Shown piece after piece: positions 1 to 13,300 of a stretch of DNA of 64,000 bases. The position numbers and the translations under genes are program-made. The notes below the pieces were generated by a model, which had not been told where the DNA came from, did not search any database, and was given only the letters and a program-made list of their open reading frames with translations. Source of the stretch: Bimastos eiseni (Eukaryota; Annelida; Clitellata; Crassiclitellata; Lumbricidae). The first letter of the stretch is position 1. Every line of letters starts with the position of its first letter. Where the stretch lies: contig OY365810.1 of assembly GCA_959347315.1 (NCBI GenBank), forward strand, positions 5,264,832 to 5,328,831, in the 5' to 3' direction.

Positions 1-13
1 GTAAAGCAGTAAC

Positions 14-340
14 TGCAAAGAATCTTCGGTAGTATAATCTTGACTATTGAAACAAGGTCACGGCCAGGGGCTGTGATAGAGTGCAAAAGCTGCCTAGCGA
101 TGTCTAAGGTGGGGTTATTCTTTCAACGTGGCTTTCGGGGGAGTTCCATCTGACAAAGCATTTTGAGCATTGCAGAAACTTAATTTTTGCAATATTTATC
201 TTTTGATAATGCGCATAAGAACCTAATATTTAGTGTATATCTACGCTTACATGGCCCAATCTCTTATATAATCGAAGCCCATCAGTATGCAAACCACAAC
301 GCCCGGTGAAGGTTTGATTTCTGTAGAGGAAATCAATTCC
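14..340 (-). repeat. Diverged internal repeat, half 1 (327 bp) of the long intron
   Basis: It starts 'tgcaaagaatcttcgg' and runs through 'gactattgaaac', 'ctgtga', 'gtgggg', 'caacgtgg', 'gcgcata', 'atataatcgaagc'. The same landmarks recur in the same order from 341. Its outer end is the ordinary intron 3' end next to the exon, so the segment probably grew by duplicating the acceptor region. Confidence 0.8.
251..320 (-). other. Possible 70-nt pseudo-exon in the long intron
   Basis: On the minus strand CTCTACAG precedes AAATC, as CTCTATAG does at the true exon. A TTTGCAG lies 19 nt further upstream in both cases, and GTAAGCG follows after 70 nt. Inclusion would shift the frame (70 is not a multiple of 3), and the sequence has no EGF cysteine pattern. 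It is probably a decoy left by duplication of the intron 3' end. The same arrangement recurs in the other long introns. Confidence 0.4.
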
Positions 341-671
341 TGCAAAGAATCTTCGGAGGTACAACCCTGACTATTGAAACATTTTCACAGACAGAAACTG
401 TGAGAGCGCCAAAAGCCACATAGCATGTCTTGCGTGGGGTCATACTCCCAACGTGGACGTCGGCGGGTTTCCATCCGACAACGCATTGTGAGCTTTTGCT
501 TCCATTTTTCCAATTTACATTTTGTTATTGCGCATACTAACCTAATAGTCACTGTAAAACCAAATAATAAATTATGGGTTTAGTAGTTATATAATCGAAG
601 CTAATCAGAATCCAAATAAACACGGCCGATGTAGGTCCCTAGACTGGATTTGTCCACTAAAGTACGGAGAT
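341..671 (-). repeat. Diverged internal repeat, half 2 of the long intron
   Basis: Same landmark order as half 1 but with many substitutions and small gaps, so this duplication is much older than the unit duplications. It repeats in every long intron. Confidence 0.8.
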
Positions 672-686
672 TCATCCTTCTAAATA

Positions 687-962
687 TCAAGCAAACAATG
701 CATTGAAACTCCGATCAATAAAATACGTTTTCAGGGAGACACGGATCTCTTGTGAACGGATAATATCATCCAACTCTTCAGAAAGTTTTGATCGATGCGA
801 CATCACTGCTATTTCTCGATTTTCATGAACAAGCCAATCAAAAACGGATGTGAAATAAATATTCGTCAGGCTTACTCGGAGACTATTATTTACCACGCAC
901 TGTTCATACCACAGCAATAGTACAGTATAGTAAATTGTCTTGTATGTAATGAAATGTGACAA
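687..962 (-). other. Intronic open frame of 91 codons, interrupted in over half of the copies; probably noncoding
   Basis: Translates from a TTG to a protein-like peptide containing [12 protein letters not shown] and [11 protein letters not shown], with no family I recognise. It is open in 28 introns, ended by TAA after codon 61 in 34, and ended by a different TAA (a Gln codon) in two (21073-21075 and 51091-51093). It has no convincing acceptor in front or donor behind, so it is intron sequence, possibly an old exon. In this copy IDW reads FDW and SQR reads SHR. Confidence 0.65.
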
Positions 963-987
963 CAGTCGCCTATATCGTTTAATTAGG

Positions 988-996
988 CATACTTAC
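988..996 (-). other. Unpaired perfect 5' splice-site match in the intron (type copy)
   Basis: The minus strand reads GTAAGTATG, a better donor than the GTCAGT used by the EGF exons. No open exon with an acceptor can be drawn before it: the region upstream has stops in all three frames. The two introns with truncated segments keep only part of it ('ttactttataac'). Confidence 0.5.
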
Positions 997-1224
997 TTTA
1001 TAACACCTACATCGGTTTATTGAGCGCTTTAATAGGTGTGAAACGACGAATAATTTATTTATTTCATAAGCCATAATTACTTTGCTTTACAGACTTTACT
1101 CTTACATTGTGCTGATCTATAACGACACGATTATCTAACTCGATTTCCAGTAATTGAACTCCGCGATCATTTTAAATTTAATGACAATGGGTCAGATGAC
1201 AGCTTAATCGACTCAAAGACTGAC

Positions 1225-1335
1225 CTGTTTCACAGTTTGAACCAGTGTATCCCGATTCACAGATGCATGCGTATTTGTTTACATCCTCATCACATGTTCC
1301 ATGGACACATGGGTTCGACATGCATTCGACGATTT
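1225..1335 (-). CDS. EGF exon 66, class K (most 3' in the window)
   Basis: Short TAA-marked upstream intron. Its downstream intron is long-type and reaches the left edge, with small private changes ('gtgatagag', 'atggccca'). Confidence 0.85.
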
Positions 1336-4300
1336 CTATAGAGTAAAGCAGTAACTGCAAAGAATCTTCGGTAGTATAATCTTGACTATTGAAACAAGGT
1401 CACGGTCATCCTTCTAAATATCAAGCAAACAATGCATTGAAACTCCGATCAATAAAATACGTTTTCAGGGAGACACGGATCTCTTGTGAACGGATAATAT
1501 CATCCAACTCTTAAGAAAGTTTTGATCGTTGCGACATCAGTGCTATTTCTCGATTTTCATGAACAAGCCAATCAATAACGGATGTGAAATATATATTCGT
1601 CAGGCTTACTCGGAGACTATTATTTACCATGCACTGTTCATACCACAGCGATAGTACAGTATAGTATATTGTCTTGTATGTAATGAAATGTGACAACAGT
1701 CGCCTATATCGTTTAATTAGGCATACTTACTTTATAACACCTACATCGGTTTATTGAGCGCTTTAATAGGTGCGAAACGACGAATAATTTATTTATTTCA
1801 TAAGCCATAATTACTTTGCTTTACAGACTTTACTCTTACATTGTGCTGATCTATAACGACACGATTATCTAACTCGATTTCCAGTAATTGAACTCCGCGA
1901 TCATCTTAAATTTAATGACAATGGGTCAGATGACAGCTTAATCGACTCAAAGACTGACCTGTTTCACAGTTTGAACCAGTGTATCCCGATTCACAGATGC
2001 ATGCGTATATATTTACATCCTCATCACATGTTCCATGGACACATGGGTTTGACATGCATTCGACGATTTCTATTGAGTAAAGCAGTAACTGCAAAGAATC
2101 TTCGGTAGTATAATCTTGACTATTGAAACAAGGTCACGGCCAGGGGCTGTGAGAGAGTGCAAAAGCTGCCTAGCGATGTCTAAGGTGGGGTTATTCTTTC
2201 AACGTGGCTTTCGGGGGAGTTCCATCTGACAAAGCATTTTGAGCATTGCAGAAACTTAATTTTTGCAATATTTATCTTTTGATAATGCGCATAAGAACCT
2301 AATATTTAGTGTATATCTACGCTTACATGGGCCAATCTCTTATATAATCGAAGCCCATCAGTATGCAAACCACAACGCCCGGTGAAGGTTTGATTTCTGT
2401 AGAGGAAATCAATTCCTGCAAAGAATCTTCGGAGGTACAACCCTGACTATTGAAACATTTTCACAGACAGAATCTGTGAGAGCGCCAAAAGCCACATAGC
2501 ATGTCTTGCGTGGGGTCATACTCCCAACGTGGACGTCGGCGGGTTTCCATCCGACAACGCATTGTGAGCTTTTGCTTCCATTTTTCCAATTTACATTTTG
2601 TTATTGCGCATACTAACCTAATAGTCACTGTAAAACCAAATAATAAATTATGGGTTTAGTAGTTATATAATCGAAGCTAATCAGAATCCAAATAAACACG
2701 GCCGATGTAGGTCCCTAGACTGGATTTGTCCACTAAAGTACGGAGATTCATCCTTCTAAATATCAAGCAAACAATGCATTGAAACTCCGATCAATAAAAT
2801 ACGTTTTCAGGGAGACACGGATCTCTTGTGAACGGATAATATCATCCAACTCTTCAGAAAGTTTTGATCGTTGCGACATCACTGCTATTTCTCGATTTTC
2901 ATGAACAAGCCAATCAATAACGGATGTGAAATAAATATTCGTCAGGCTTACTCGGAGACTATTATTTACCATGCACTGTTCATACCACAGCAATAGTACA
3001 GTATAGTATATTGTCTTGTATGTAATGAAATGTGACAACAGTCGCCTATATCGTTTAATTAGGCATACTTACTTTATAACACCTACATCGGTTTATTGAG
3101 CGCTTTAATAGGTGTGAAACGACGAATAATGTATTTATTTCATAAGCCATAATTACTTTGCTTTACAGACTTGACTCTTGCATTGTGCTGATCTATAGCG
3201 ACACGATTATCTAACTCGATTTCCAGTAATTGAACTCCGCGATCATTTTAAATTTAATGACAATGGGTCAGATGACAGCTTAATCGACTCAAAGACTGAC
3301 CTGTTTCACAGTTTGAACCAGTGTATCCCGATTCACAGATGCATGCGTATTTGTTTACATCCTCATCACATGTTCCATGGACACATGGGTTCGACATGCA
3401 TTCGACGATTTCTATAGAGTAAAGCAGTAACTGCAAAGAATCTTCGGTAGTATAATCTTGACTATTGAAACAAGGTCACGGTCATCCTTCTAAATATCAA
3501 GCAAACAATGCATTGAAACTCCGATCAATAAAATACGTTTTCAGGGAGACACGGATCTCTTGTGAACGGATAATATCATCCAACTCTTCAGAAAGTTTTG
3601 ATCGTTGCGACATCACTGCTATTTCTCGATTTTCATGAACAAGCCAATCAATAACGGATGTGAAATAAATATTCGTCAGGCTTACTCGGAGACTATTATT
3701 TACCATGCACTGTTCATACCACAGCAATAGTACAGTATAGTATATTGTCTTGTATGTAATGAAATGTGACAACAGTCGCCTATATCGTTTAATTAGGCAT
3801 ACTTACTTTATAACACCTACATCGGTTTATTGAGCGCTTTAATAGGTGCGAAACGACGAATAATTTATTTATTTCATAAGCCATAATTACTTTGCTTTAC
3901 AGACTTTACTCTTACATTGTGCTGATCTATAACGACACGATTATCTAACTCGATTTCCAGTAATTGAACTCCGCGATCATCTTAAATTTAATGACAATGG
4001 GTCAGATGACAGCTTAATCGACTCAAAGACTGACCTGTTTCACAGTTTGAACCAGTGTATCCCGATTCACAGATGCATGCGTATATATTTACATCCTCAT
4101 CACATGTTCCATGGACACATGGGTTTGACATGCATTCGACGATTTCTATTGAGTAAAGCAGTAACTGCAAAGAATCTTCGGTAGTATAATCTTGACTATT
4201 GAAACAAGGTCACGGCCAGGGGCTGTGAGAGAGTGCAAAAGCTGCCTAGCGATGTCTAAGGTGGGGTTATTCTTTCAACGTGGCTTTCGGGGGAGTTCCA

Positions 4301-7300
4301 TCTGACAAAGCATTTTGAGCATTGCAGAAACTTAATTTTTGCAATATTTATCTTTTGATAATGCGCATAAGAACCAAATATTTAGTGTATATCTACGCTT
4401 ACATGGGCCAATCTCTTATATAATCGAAGCCCATCAGTATGCAAACCACAACGCCCGGTGAAGGTTTGATTTCTGTAGAGGAAATCAATTCCTGCAAAGA
4501 ATCTTCGGAGGTACAACCCTGACTATTGAAACATTTTCACAGACAGAAACTGTGAGAGCGCCAAAAGCTACATAGCATGTCTTGCGTGGGGTCATACTCC
4601 CAACGTGGACGTCGGCGGGTTTCCATCCGACAACGCATTGTGAGCTTTTGCTTCCATTTTTCCAATTTACATTTTGTTATTGCGCATACTAACCTAATAG
4701 TCACTGTAAAACCAAATCATAAATTATGGGTTTAGTAGTTATATAATCGAAGCTAATCAGAATCCAAATAAACACGGCCGATGTAGGTCCCTAGACTGGA
4801 TTTGTCCACTAAAGTACGGAGATTCATCCTTCTAAATATCAAGCAAACAATGCATTGAAACTCCGATCAATAAAATACGTTTTCAGGGAGACACGGATCT
4901 CTTGTGAACGGATAATATCATCCAACTCTTCAGAAAGTTTTGATCGTTGCGACATCACTGCTATTTCTCGATTTTCATGAACAAGCCAATCAATAACGGA
5001 TGTGAAATAAATATTCGTCAGGCTTACTCGGAGACTATTATTTACCACGCACTGTTCATACCACAGCAATAGTACAGTATAGTATATTGTCTTGTATGTA
5101 ATGAAATGTGACAACAGTCGCCTATATCGTTTAATTAGGCATACTTACTTTATAACACCTACATCGGTTTATTGAGCGCTTTAATAGGTGTGAAACGACG
5201 AATAATGTATTTATTTCATAAGCCATAATTACTTTGCTTTACAGACTTGACTCTTGCATTGTGCTGATCTATAGCGACACGATTATCTAACTCGATTTCC
5301 AGTAATTGAACTCCGCGATCATTTTAAATTTAATGACAATGGGTCAGATGACAGCTTAATCGACTCAAAGACTGACCTGTTTCACAGTTTGAACCAGTGT
5401 ATCCCGATTCACAGATGCATGCGTATTTGTTTACATCCTCATCACATGTTCCATGGACACATGGGTTCGACATGCATTCGACGATTTCTATAGAGTAAAG
5501 CAGTAACTGCAAAGAATCTTCGGTAGTATAATCTTGACTATTGAAACAAGGTCACGGTCATCCTTCTAAATATCAAGCAAACAATGCATTGAAACTCCGA
5601 TCAATAAAATACGTTTTCAGGGAGACACGGATCTCTTGTGAACGGATAATATCATCCAACTCTTAAGAAAGTTTTGATCGTTGCGACATCACTGCTATTT
5701 CTCGATTTTCATGAACAAGCCAATCAATAACGGATGTGAAATAAATATTCGTCAGGCTTACTCGGAGACTATTATTTACCATGCACTGTTCATACCACAG
5801 CGATAGTACAGTATAGTATATTGTCTTGTATGTAATGAAATGTGACAACAGTCGCCTATATCGTTTAATTAGGCATACTTACTTTATAACACCTACATCG
5901 GTTTATTGAGCGCTTTAATAGGTGCGAAACGACGAATAATTTATTTATTTCATAAGCCATAATTACTTTGCTTTACAGACTTTACTCTTACATTGTGCTG
6001 ATCTATAACGACACGATTATCTAACTCGATTTCCAGTAATTGAACTCCGCGATCATCTTAAATTTAATGACAATGGGTCAGATGACAGCTTAATCGACTC
6101 AAAGACTGACCTGTTTCACAGTTTGAACCAGTGTATCCCGATTCACAGATGCATGCGTATATATTTACATCCTCATCACATGTTCCATGGACACATGGGT
6201 TTGACATGCATTCGACGATTTCTATTGAGTAAAGCAGTAACTGCAAAGAATCTTCGGTAGTATAATCTTGACTATTGAAACAAGGTCACGGCCAGGGGCT
6301 GTGAGAGAGTGCAAAAGCTGCCTAGCGATGTCTAAGGTGGGGTTATTCTTTCAACGTGGCTTTCGGGGGTGTTCCATCTGACAAAGCATTTTGAGCATTG
6401 CAGAAACTTAATTTTTGCAATATTTGTCTTTTGATAATGCGCATAAGAACCTAATATTTAGTGTATATCTACGCTTACATGGGCCAATCTCTTATATAAT
6501 CGAAGCCCATCAGTATGCAAACCACAACGCCCGGTGAAGGTTTGATTTCTGTAGAGGAAATCAATTCCTGCAAAGAATCTTCGGAGGTACAACCCTGACT
6601 ATTGAAACATTTTCACAGACAGAAACTGTGAGAGCGCCAAAAGCTACATAGCATGTCTTGCGTGGGGTCATACTCCCAACGTGGACGTCGGCGGGTTTCC
6701 ATCCGACAACGCATTGTGAGCTTTTGCTTCCATTTCTCCAATTTACATTTTGTTATTGCGCATACTAACCTAATAGTCACTGTAAAACCAAATAATAAAT
6801 TATGGGTTTAGTAGTTATATAATCGAAGCTAATCAGAATCCAAATAAACACGGCCGATGTAGGTCCCTAGACTGGATTTGTCCACTAAAGTACGGAGATT
6901 CATCCTTCTAAATATCAAGCAAACAATGCATTGAAACTCCGATCAATAAAATACGTTTTCAGGGAGACACGGATCTCTTGTGAACGGATAATATCATCCA
7001 ACTCTTCAGAAAGTTTTGATCGTTGCGACATCACTGCTATTTCTCGATTTTCATGAACAAGCCAATCAATAACGGATGTGAAATAAATATTCGTCAGGCT
7101 TACTCGGAGACTATTATTTACCATGCACTGTTCATACCACAGCGATAGTACAGTATAGTATATTGTCTTGTATGTAATGAAATGTGACAACAGTCGCCTA
7201 TATCGTTTAATTAGGCATACTTACTTTATAACACCTACATCGGTTTATTGAGCGCTTTAATAGGTGTGAAACGACGAATAATTTATTTATTTCATAAGCC

Positions 7301-10300
7301 ATAATTACTTTGCTTTACAGACTTTACTCTTACATTGTGCTGATCTATAACGACACGATTATCTAACTCGATTTCCAGTAATTGAACTCCGCGATCATTT
7401 TAAATTTAATGACAATGGGTCAGATGACAGCTTAATCGACTCAAAGACTGACCTGTTTCACAGTTTGAACCAGTGTATCCCGATTCACAGATGCATGCGT
7501 ATTTATTTACATCCTCATCACATGTTCCATGGACACATGGGTTCGACATGCATTCGACGATTTCTATAGAGTAAAGCAGTAACTGCAAAGAATCTTCGGT
7601 AGTATAATCTTGACTATTGAAACAAGGTCACGGTCATCCTTCTAAATATCAAGCAAACAATGCATTGAAACTCCGATCAATAAAATACGTTTTCAGGGAG
7701 ACACGGATCTCTTGTGAACGGATAATATCATCCAACTCTTAAGAAAGTTTTGATCGTTGCGACATCACTGCTATTTCTCGATTTTCATGAACAAGCCAAT
7801 CAATAACGGATGTGAAATAAATATTCGTCAGGCTTACTCGGAGACTTTTATTTACCATGCACTGTTCATACCACAGCGATAGTACAGTATAGTATATTGT
7901 CTTGTATGTAATGAAATGTGACAACAGTCGCCTATATCGTTTAATTAGGCATACTTACTTTATAACACCTACATCGGTTTATTGAGCGCTTTAATAGGTG
8001 CGAAACGACGAATAATTTATTTATTTCATAAGCCATAATTACTTTGCTTTACAGACTTTACTCTTACATTGTGCTGATCTATAACGACACGATTATCTAA
8101 CTCGATTTCCAGTAATTGAACTCCGCGATCATCTTAAATTTAATGACAATGGGTCAGATGACAGCTTAATCGACTCAAAGACTGACCTGTTTCACAGTTT
8201 GAACCAGTGTATCCCGATTCACAGATGCATGCGTATTTGTTTACATCCTCATCACATGTTCCATGGACACATGGGTTCGACATGCATTCGACGATTTCTA
8301 TAGAGTAAAGCAGTAACTGCAAAGAATCTTCGGTAGTATAATCTTGACTATTGAAACAAGGTCACGGTCATCCTTCTAAATATCAAGCAAACAATGCATT
8401 GAAACTCCGATCAATAAAATACGTTTTCAGGGAGACACGGATCTCTTGTGAACGGATAATATCATCCAACTCTTAAGAAAGTTTTGATCGTTGCGACATC
8501 ACTGCTATTTCTCGATTTTCATGAACAAGCCAATCAATAACGGATGTGAAATAAATATTCGTCAGGCTTACTCGGAGACTATTATTTACCATGCACTGTT
8601 CATACCACAGCGATAGTACAGTATAGTATATTGTCTTGTATGTAATGAAATGTGACAACAGTCGCCTATATCGTTTAATTAGGCATACTTACTTTATAAC
8701 ACCTACATCGGTTTATTGAGCGCTTTAATAGGTGCGAAACGACGAATAATGTATTTATTTCATAAGCCATAATTACTTTGCTTTACAGACTTTACTCTTA
8801 CATTGTGCTGATCTATAGCGACACGATTATCTAACTCGATTTCCAGTAATTGAACTCCGCGATCATCTTAAATTTAATGACAATGGGTCAGATGACAGCT
8901 TAATCGACTCAAAGACTGACCTGTTTCACAGTTTGAACCAGTGTATCCCGATTCACAGATGCATGCGTATTTGTTTACATCCTCATCACATGTTCCATGG
9001 ACACATGGGTTCGACATGCATTCGACGATTTCTATAGAGTAAAGCAGTAACTGCAAAGAATCTTCGGTAGTATAATCTTGACTATTGAAACAAGGTCACG
9101 GTCATCCTTCTAAATATCAAGCAAACAATGCATTGAAACTCCGATCAATAAAATACGTTTTCAGGGAGACACGGATCTCTTGTGAACGGATAATATCATC
9201 CAACTCTTAAGAAAGTTTTGATCGTTGCGACATCACTGCTATTTCTCGATTTTCATGAACAAGCCAATCAATAACGGATGTGAAATAAATATTCGTCAGG
9301 CTTACTCGGAGACTATTATTTACCATGCACTGTTCATACCACAGCGATAGTACAGTATAGTATATTGTCTTGTATGTAATGAAATGTGACAACAGTCGCC
9401 TATATCGTTTAATTAGGCATACTTACTTTATAACACCTACATCGGTTTATTGAGCGCTTTAATAGGTGCGAAACGACGAATAATTTATTTATTTCATAAG
9501 CCATAATTACTTTGCTTTACAGACTTTACTCTTACATTGTGCTGATCTATAGCGACACGATTATCTAACTCGATTTCCAGTAATTGAACTCCGCGATCAT
9601 CTTAAATTTAATGACAATGGGTCAGATGACAGCTTAATCGACTCAAAGACTGACCTGTTTCACAGTTTGAACCAGTGTATCCCGATTCACAGATGCATGC
9701 GTATTTGTTTACATCCTCATCACATGTTCCATGGACACATGGGTTCGACATGCATTCGACGATTTCTATAGAGTAAAGCAGTAACTGCAAAGAATCTTCG
9801 GTAGTATAATCTTGACTATTGAAACAAGGTCACGGTCATCCTTCTAAATATCAAGCAAACAATGCATTGAAACTCCGATCAATAAAATACGTTTTCAGGG
9901 AGACACGGATCTCTTGTGAACGGATAATATCATCCAACTCTTAAGAAAGTTTTGATCGTTGCGACATCAGTGCTATTTCTCGATTTTCATGAACAAGCCA
10001 ATCAATAACGGATGTGAAATAAATATTCGTCAGGCTTACTCGGAGACTATTATTTACCATGCACTGTTCATACCACAGCGATAGTACAGTATAGTATATT
10101 GTCTTGTATGTAATGAAATGTGACAACAGTCGCCTATATCGTTTAATTAGGCATACTTACTTTATAACACCTACATCGGTTTATTGAGCGCTTTAATAGG
10201 TGCGAAACGACGAATAATTTATTTATTTCATAAGCCATAATTACTTTGCTTTACAGACTTTACTCTTACATTGTGCTGATCTATAGCGACACGATTATCT

Positions 10301-13300
10301 AACTGGATTTCCAGTAATTGAACTCCGCGATCATCTTAAATTTAATGACAATGGGTCAGATGACAGCTTAATCGACTCAAAGACTGACCTGTTTCACAGT
10401 TTGAACCAGTGTATCCCGATTCACAGATGCATGCGTATATATTTACATCCTCATCACATGTTCCATGGACACATGGGTTTGACATGCATTCGACGATTTC
10501 TATAGAGTAAAGCAGTAACTGCAAAGAATCTTCGGTAGTATAATCTTGACTATTGAAACAAGGTCACGGCCAGGGGCTGTGAGAGAGTGCAAAAGCTGCC
10601 TAGCGATGTCTAAGGTGGGGTTATTCTTTCAACGTGGCTTTCGGGGGAGTTCCATCTGACAAAGCATTTTGAGCATTGCAGAAACTTAATTTTTGCAATA
10701 TTTATCTTTTGATAATGCGCATAAGAACCTAATATTTAGTGTATATCTACGCTTACATGGGCCAATCTCTTATATAATCGAAGCCCATCAGTATGCAAAC
10801 CACAACGCTCGGTGAAGGTTTGATTTCTGTAGAGGAAATCAATTCCTGCAAAGAATCTTCGGAGGTACAACCCTGACTATTGAAACATTTTCACAGACAG
10901 AAACTGTGAGAGCGCCAAAAGCTACATAGCATGTCTTGCGTGGGGTCATACTCCCAACGTGGACGTCGGCGGGTTTCCATCCGACAACGCATTGTGAGCT
11001 TTTGCTTCCATTTTTCCAATTTACATTTTGTTATTGCGCATACTAACCTAATAGTCACTGTAAAACCAAATAATAAATTATGGGTTTAGTAGTTATATAA
11101 TCGAAGCTAATCAGAATCCAAATAAACACGGCCGATGTAGGTCCCTAGACTGGATTTGTCCACTAAAGTACGGAGATTCATCCTTCTAAATATCAAGCAA
11201 ACAATGCATTGAAACTCCGATCAATAAAATACGTTTTCAGGGAGACACGGATCTCTTGTGAACGGATAATATCATCCAACTCTTCAGAAAGTTTTGATCG
11301 TTGCGACATCACTGCTATTTCTCGATTTTCATGAACAAGCCAATCAATAACGGATGTGAAATAAATATTCGTCAGGCTTACTCGGAGACTATTATTTACC
11401 ACGCACTGTTCATACCACAGCAATAGTACAGTATAGTATATTGTCTTGTATGTAATGAAATGTGACAACAGTCGCCTATATCGTTTAATTAGGCATACTT
11501 ACTTTATAACACCTACATCGGTTTATTGAGCGCTTTAATAGGTGTGAAACGACGAATAATTTATTTATTTCATAAGCCATAATTACTTTGCTTTACAGAC
11601 TTGACTCTTGCATTGTGCTGATCTATAGCGACACGATTATCTAACTCGATTTCCAGTAATTGAACTCCGCGATCATTTTAAATTTAATGACAATGGGTCA
11701 GATGACAGCTTAATCGACTCAAAGACTGACCTGTTTCACAGTTTGAACCAGTGTATCCCGATTCACAGATGCATGCGTATTTGTTTACATCCTCATCACA
11801 TGTTCCATGGACACATGGGTTCGACATGCATTCGACGATTTCTATTGAGTAAAGCAGTAACTGCAAAGAATCTTCGGTAGTATAATCTTGACTATTGAAA
11901 CAAGGTCACGGTCATCCTTCTAAATATCAAGCAAACAATGCATTGAAACTCCGATCAATAAAATACGTTTTCAGGGAGACACGGATCTCTTGTGAACGGA
12001 TAATATCATCCAACTCTTCAGAAAGTTTTGATCGTTGCGACATCACTGCTATTTCTCGATTTTCATGAACAAGCCAATCAATAACGGATGTGAAATAAAT
12101 ATTCGTCAGGCTTACTCGGAGACTATTATTTACCATGCACTGTTCATACCACAGCGATAGTACAGTATAGTATATTGTCTTGTATGTAATGAAATGTGAC
12201 AACAGTCGCCTATATCGTTTAATTAGGCATACTTACTTTATAACACCTACATCGGTTTATTGAGCGCTTTAATAGGTGCGAAACGACGAATTATTTATTT
12301 ATTTCATAAGCCATAATTACTTTGCTTTACAGACTTTACTCTTACATTGTGCTGATCTATAACGACACGATTATCTAACTCGATTTCCAGTAATTGAACT
12401 CCGCGATCATCTTAAATTTAATGACAATGGGTCAGATGACAGCTTAATCGACTCAAAGACTGACCTGTTTCACAGTTTGAACCAGTGTATCCCGATTCAC
12501 AGATGCATGCGTATATATTTACATCCTCATCACATGTTCCATGGACACATGGGTTTGACATGCATTCGACGATTTCTATTGAGTAAAGCAGTAACTGCAA
12601 AGAATCTTCGGTAGTATAATCTTGACTATTGAAACAAGGTCACGGCCAGGGGCTGTGAGAGAGTGCAAAAGCTGCCTAGCGATGTCTAAGGTGGGGATAT
12701 TCTTTCAACGTTGCTTTCGGGGGAGTTCCATCTGACAAAGCATTTTGAGCATTGCACAAACCTAATTTTTGCAATATTTATCTTTTGATAATGCGCATAA
12801 GAACCTAATATTTAGTGTATATCTACGCTTACATGGGCCAATCTCTTATATAATCGAAGCCCATCAGTATGCAAACCACAACGCCCGGTGAAGGTTTGAT
12901 TTCTGTAGAGGAAATCAATTCCTGCAAAGAATCTTCGGAGGTACAACCCTGACTATTGAAACATTTTCACAGACAGAATCTGTGAGAGCGTCAAAAGCTA
13001 CATAGCATGTCTTGCGTGGGGTCATACTCCCAACGTGGACGTCGGCGGGTTTCCATCCGACAACGCATTGTGAGCTTTTGCTTCCATTTTTCCAATTTAC
13101 ATTTTGTTATTGCGCGTACTAACCTAATAGTCACTGTAAAACCAAATAATAAATTATGGGTTTAGTAGTTATATAATCGAAGCTAATCAGAATCCAAATA
13201 AACACGGCCGATGTAGGTCCCTAGACTGGATTTGTCCACTAAAGTACGGAGATTCATCCTTCTAAATATCAAGCAAACAATGCATTGAAACTCCGATCAA

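Larger units (their letters stand above)
1178..7405 (-). repeat. Three 2,076-bp short-long dimers
   Basis: S-L-S-L-S-L alternation with starts at 1178, 3254 and 5330. The middle dimer's short intron lacks the TAA mark found in its neighbours. Confidence 0.85.

Noticed and set aside
687..962. 91-residue ORF as a real gene or exon
   Set aside because: Starts at TTG, has no good flanking splice sites, and is stopped in 36 of 64 copies by two different changes.
1178..1360. 60-residue ORF beginning [13 protein letters not shown] as a small secreted EGF protein
   Set aside because: The start is a TTG inside the intron's 3' end, and the tail [15 protein letters not shown] is donor and intron sequence. 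Only the 37 residues between AG and GT are coding.
2140..2747. The 608-bp segment as a MITE or other transposon
   Set aside because: No terminal inverted repeats or target-site duplication are visible, it sits at one fixed place in the unit, and it is explained by an internal duplication of the intron end.
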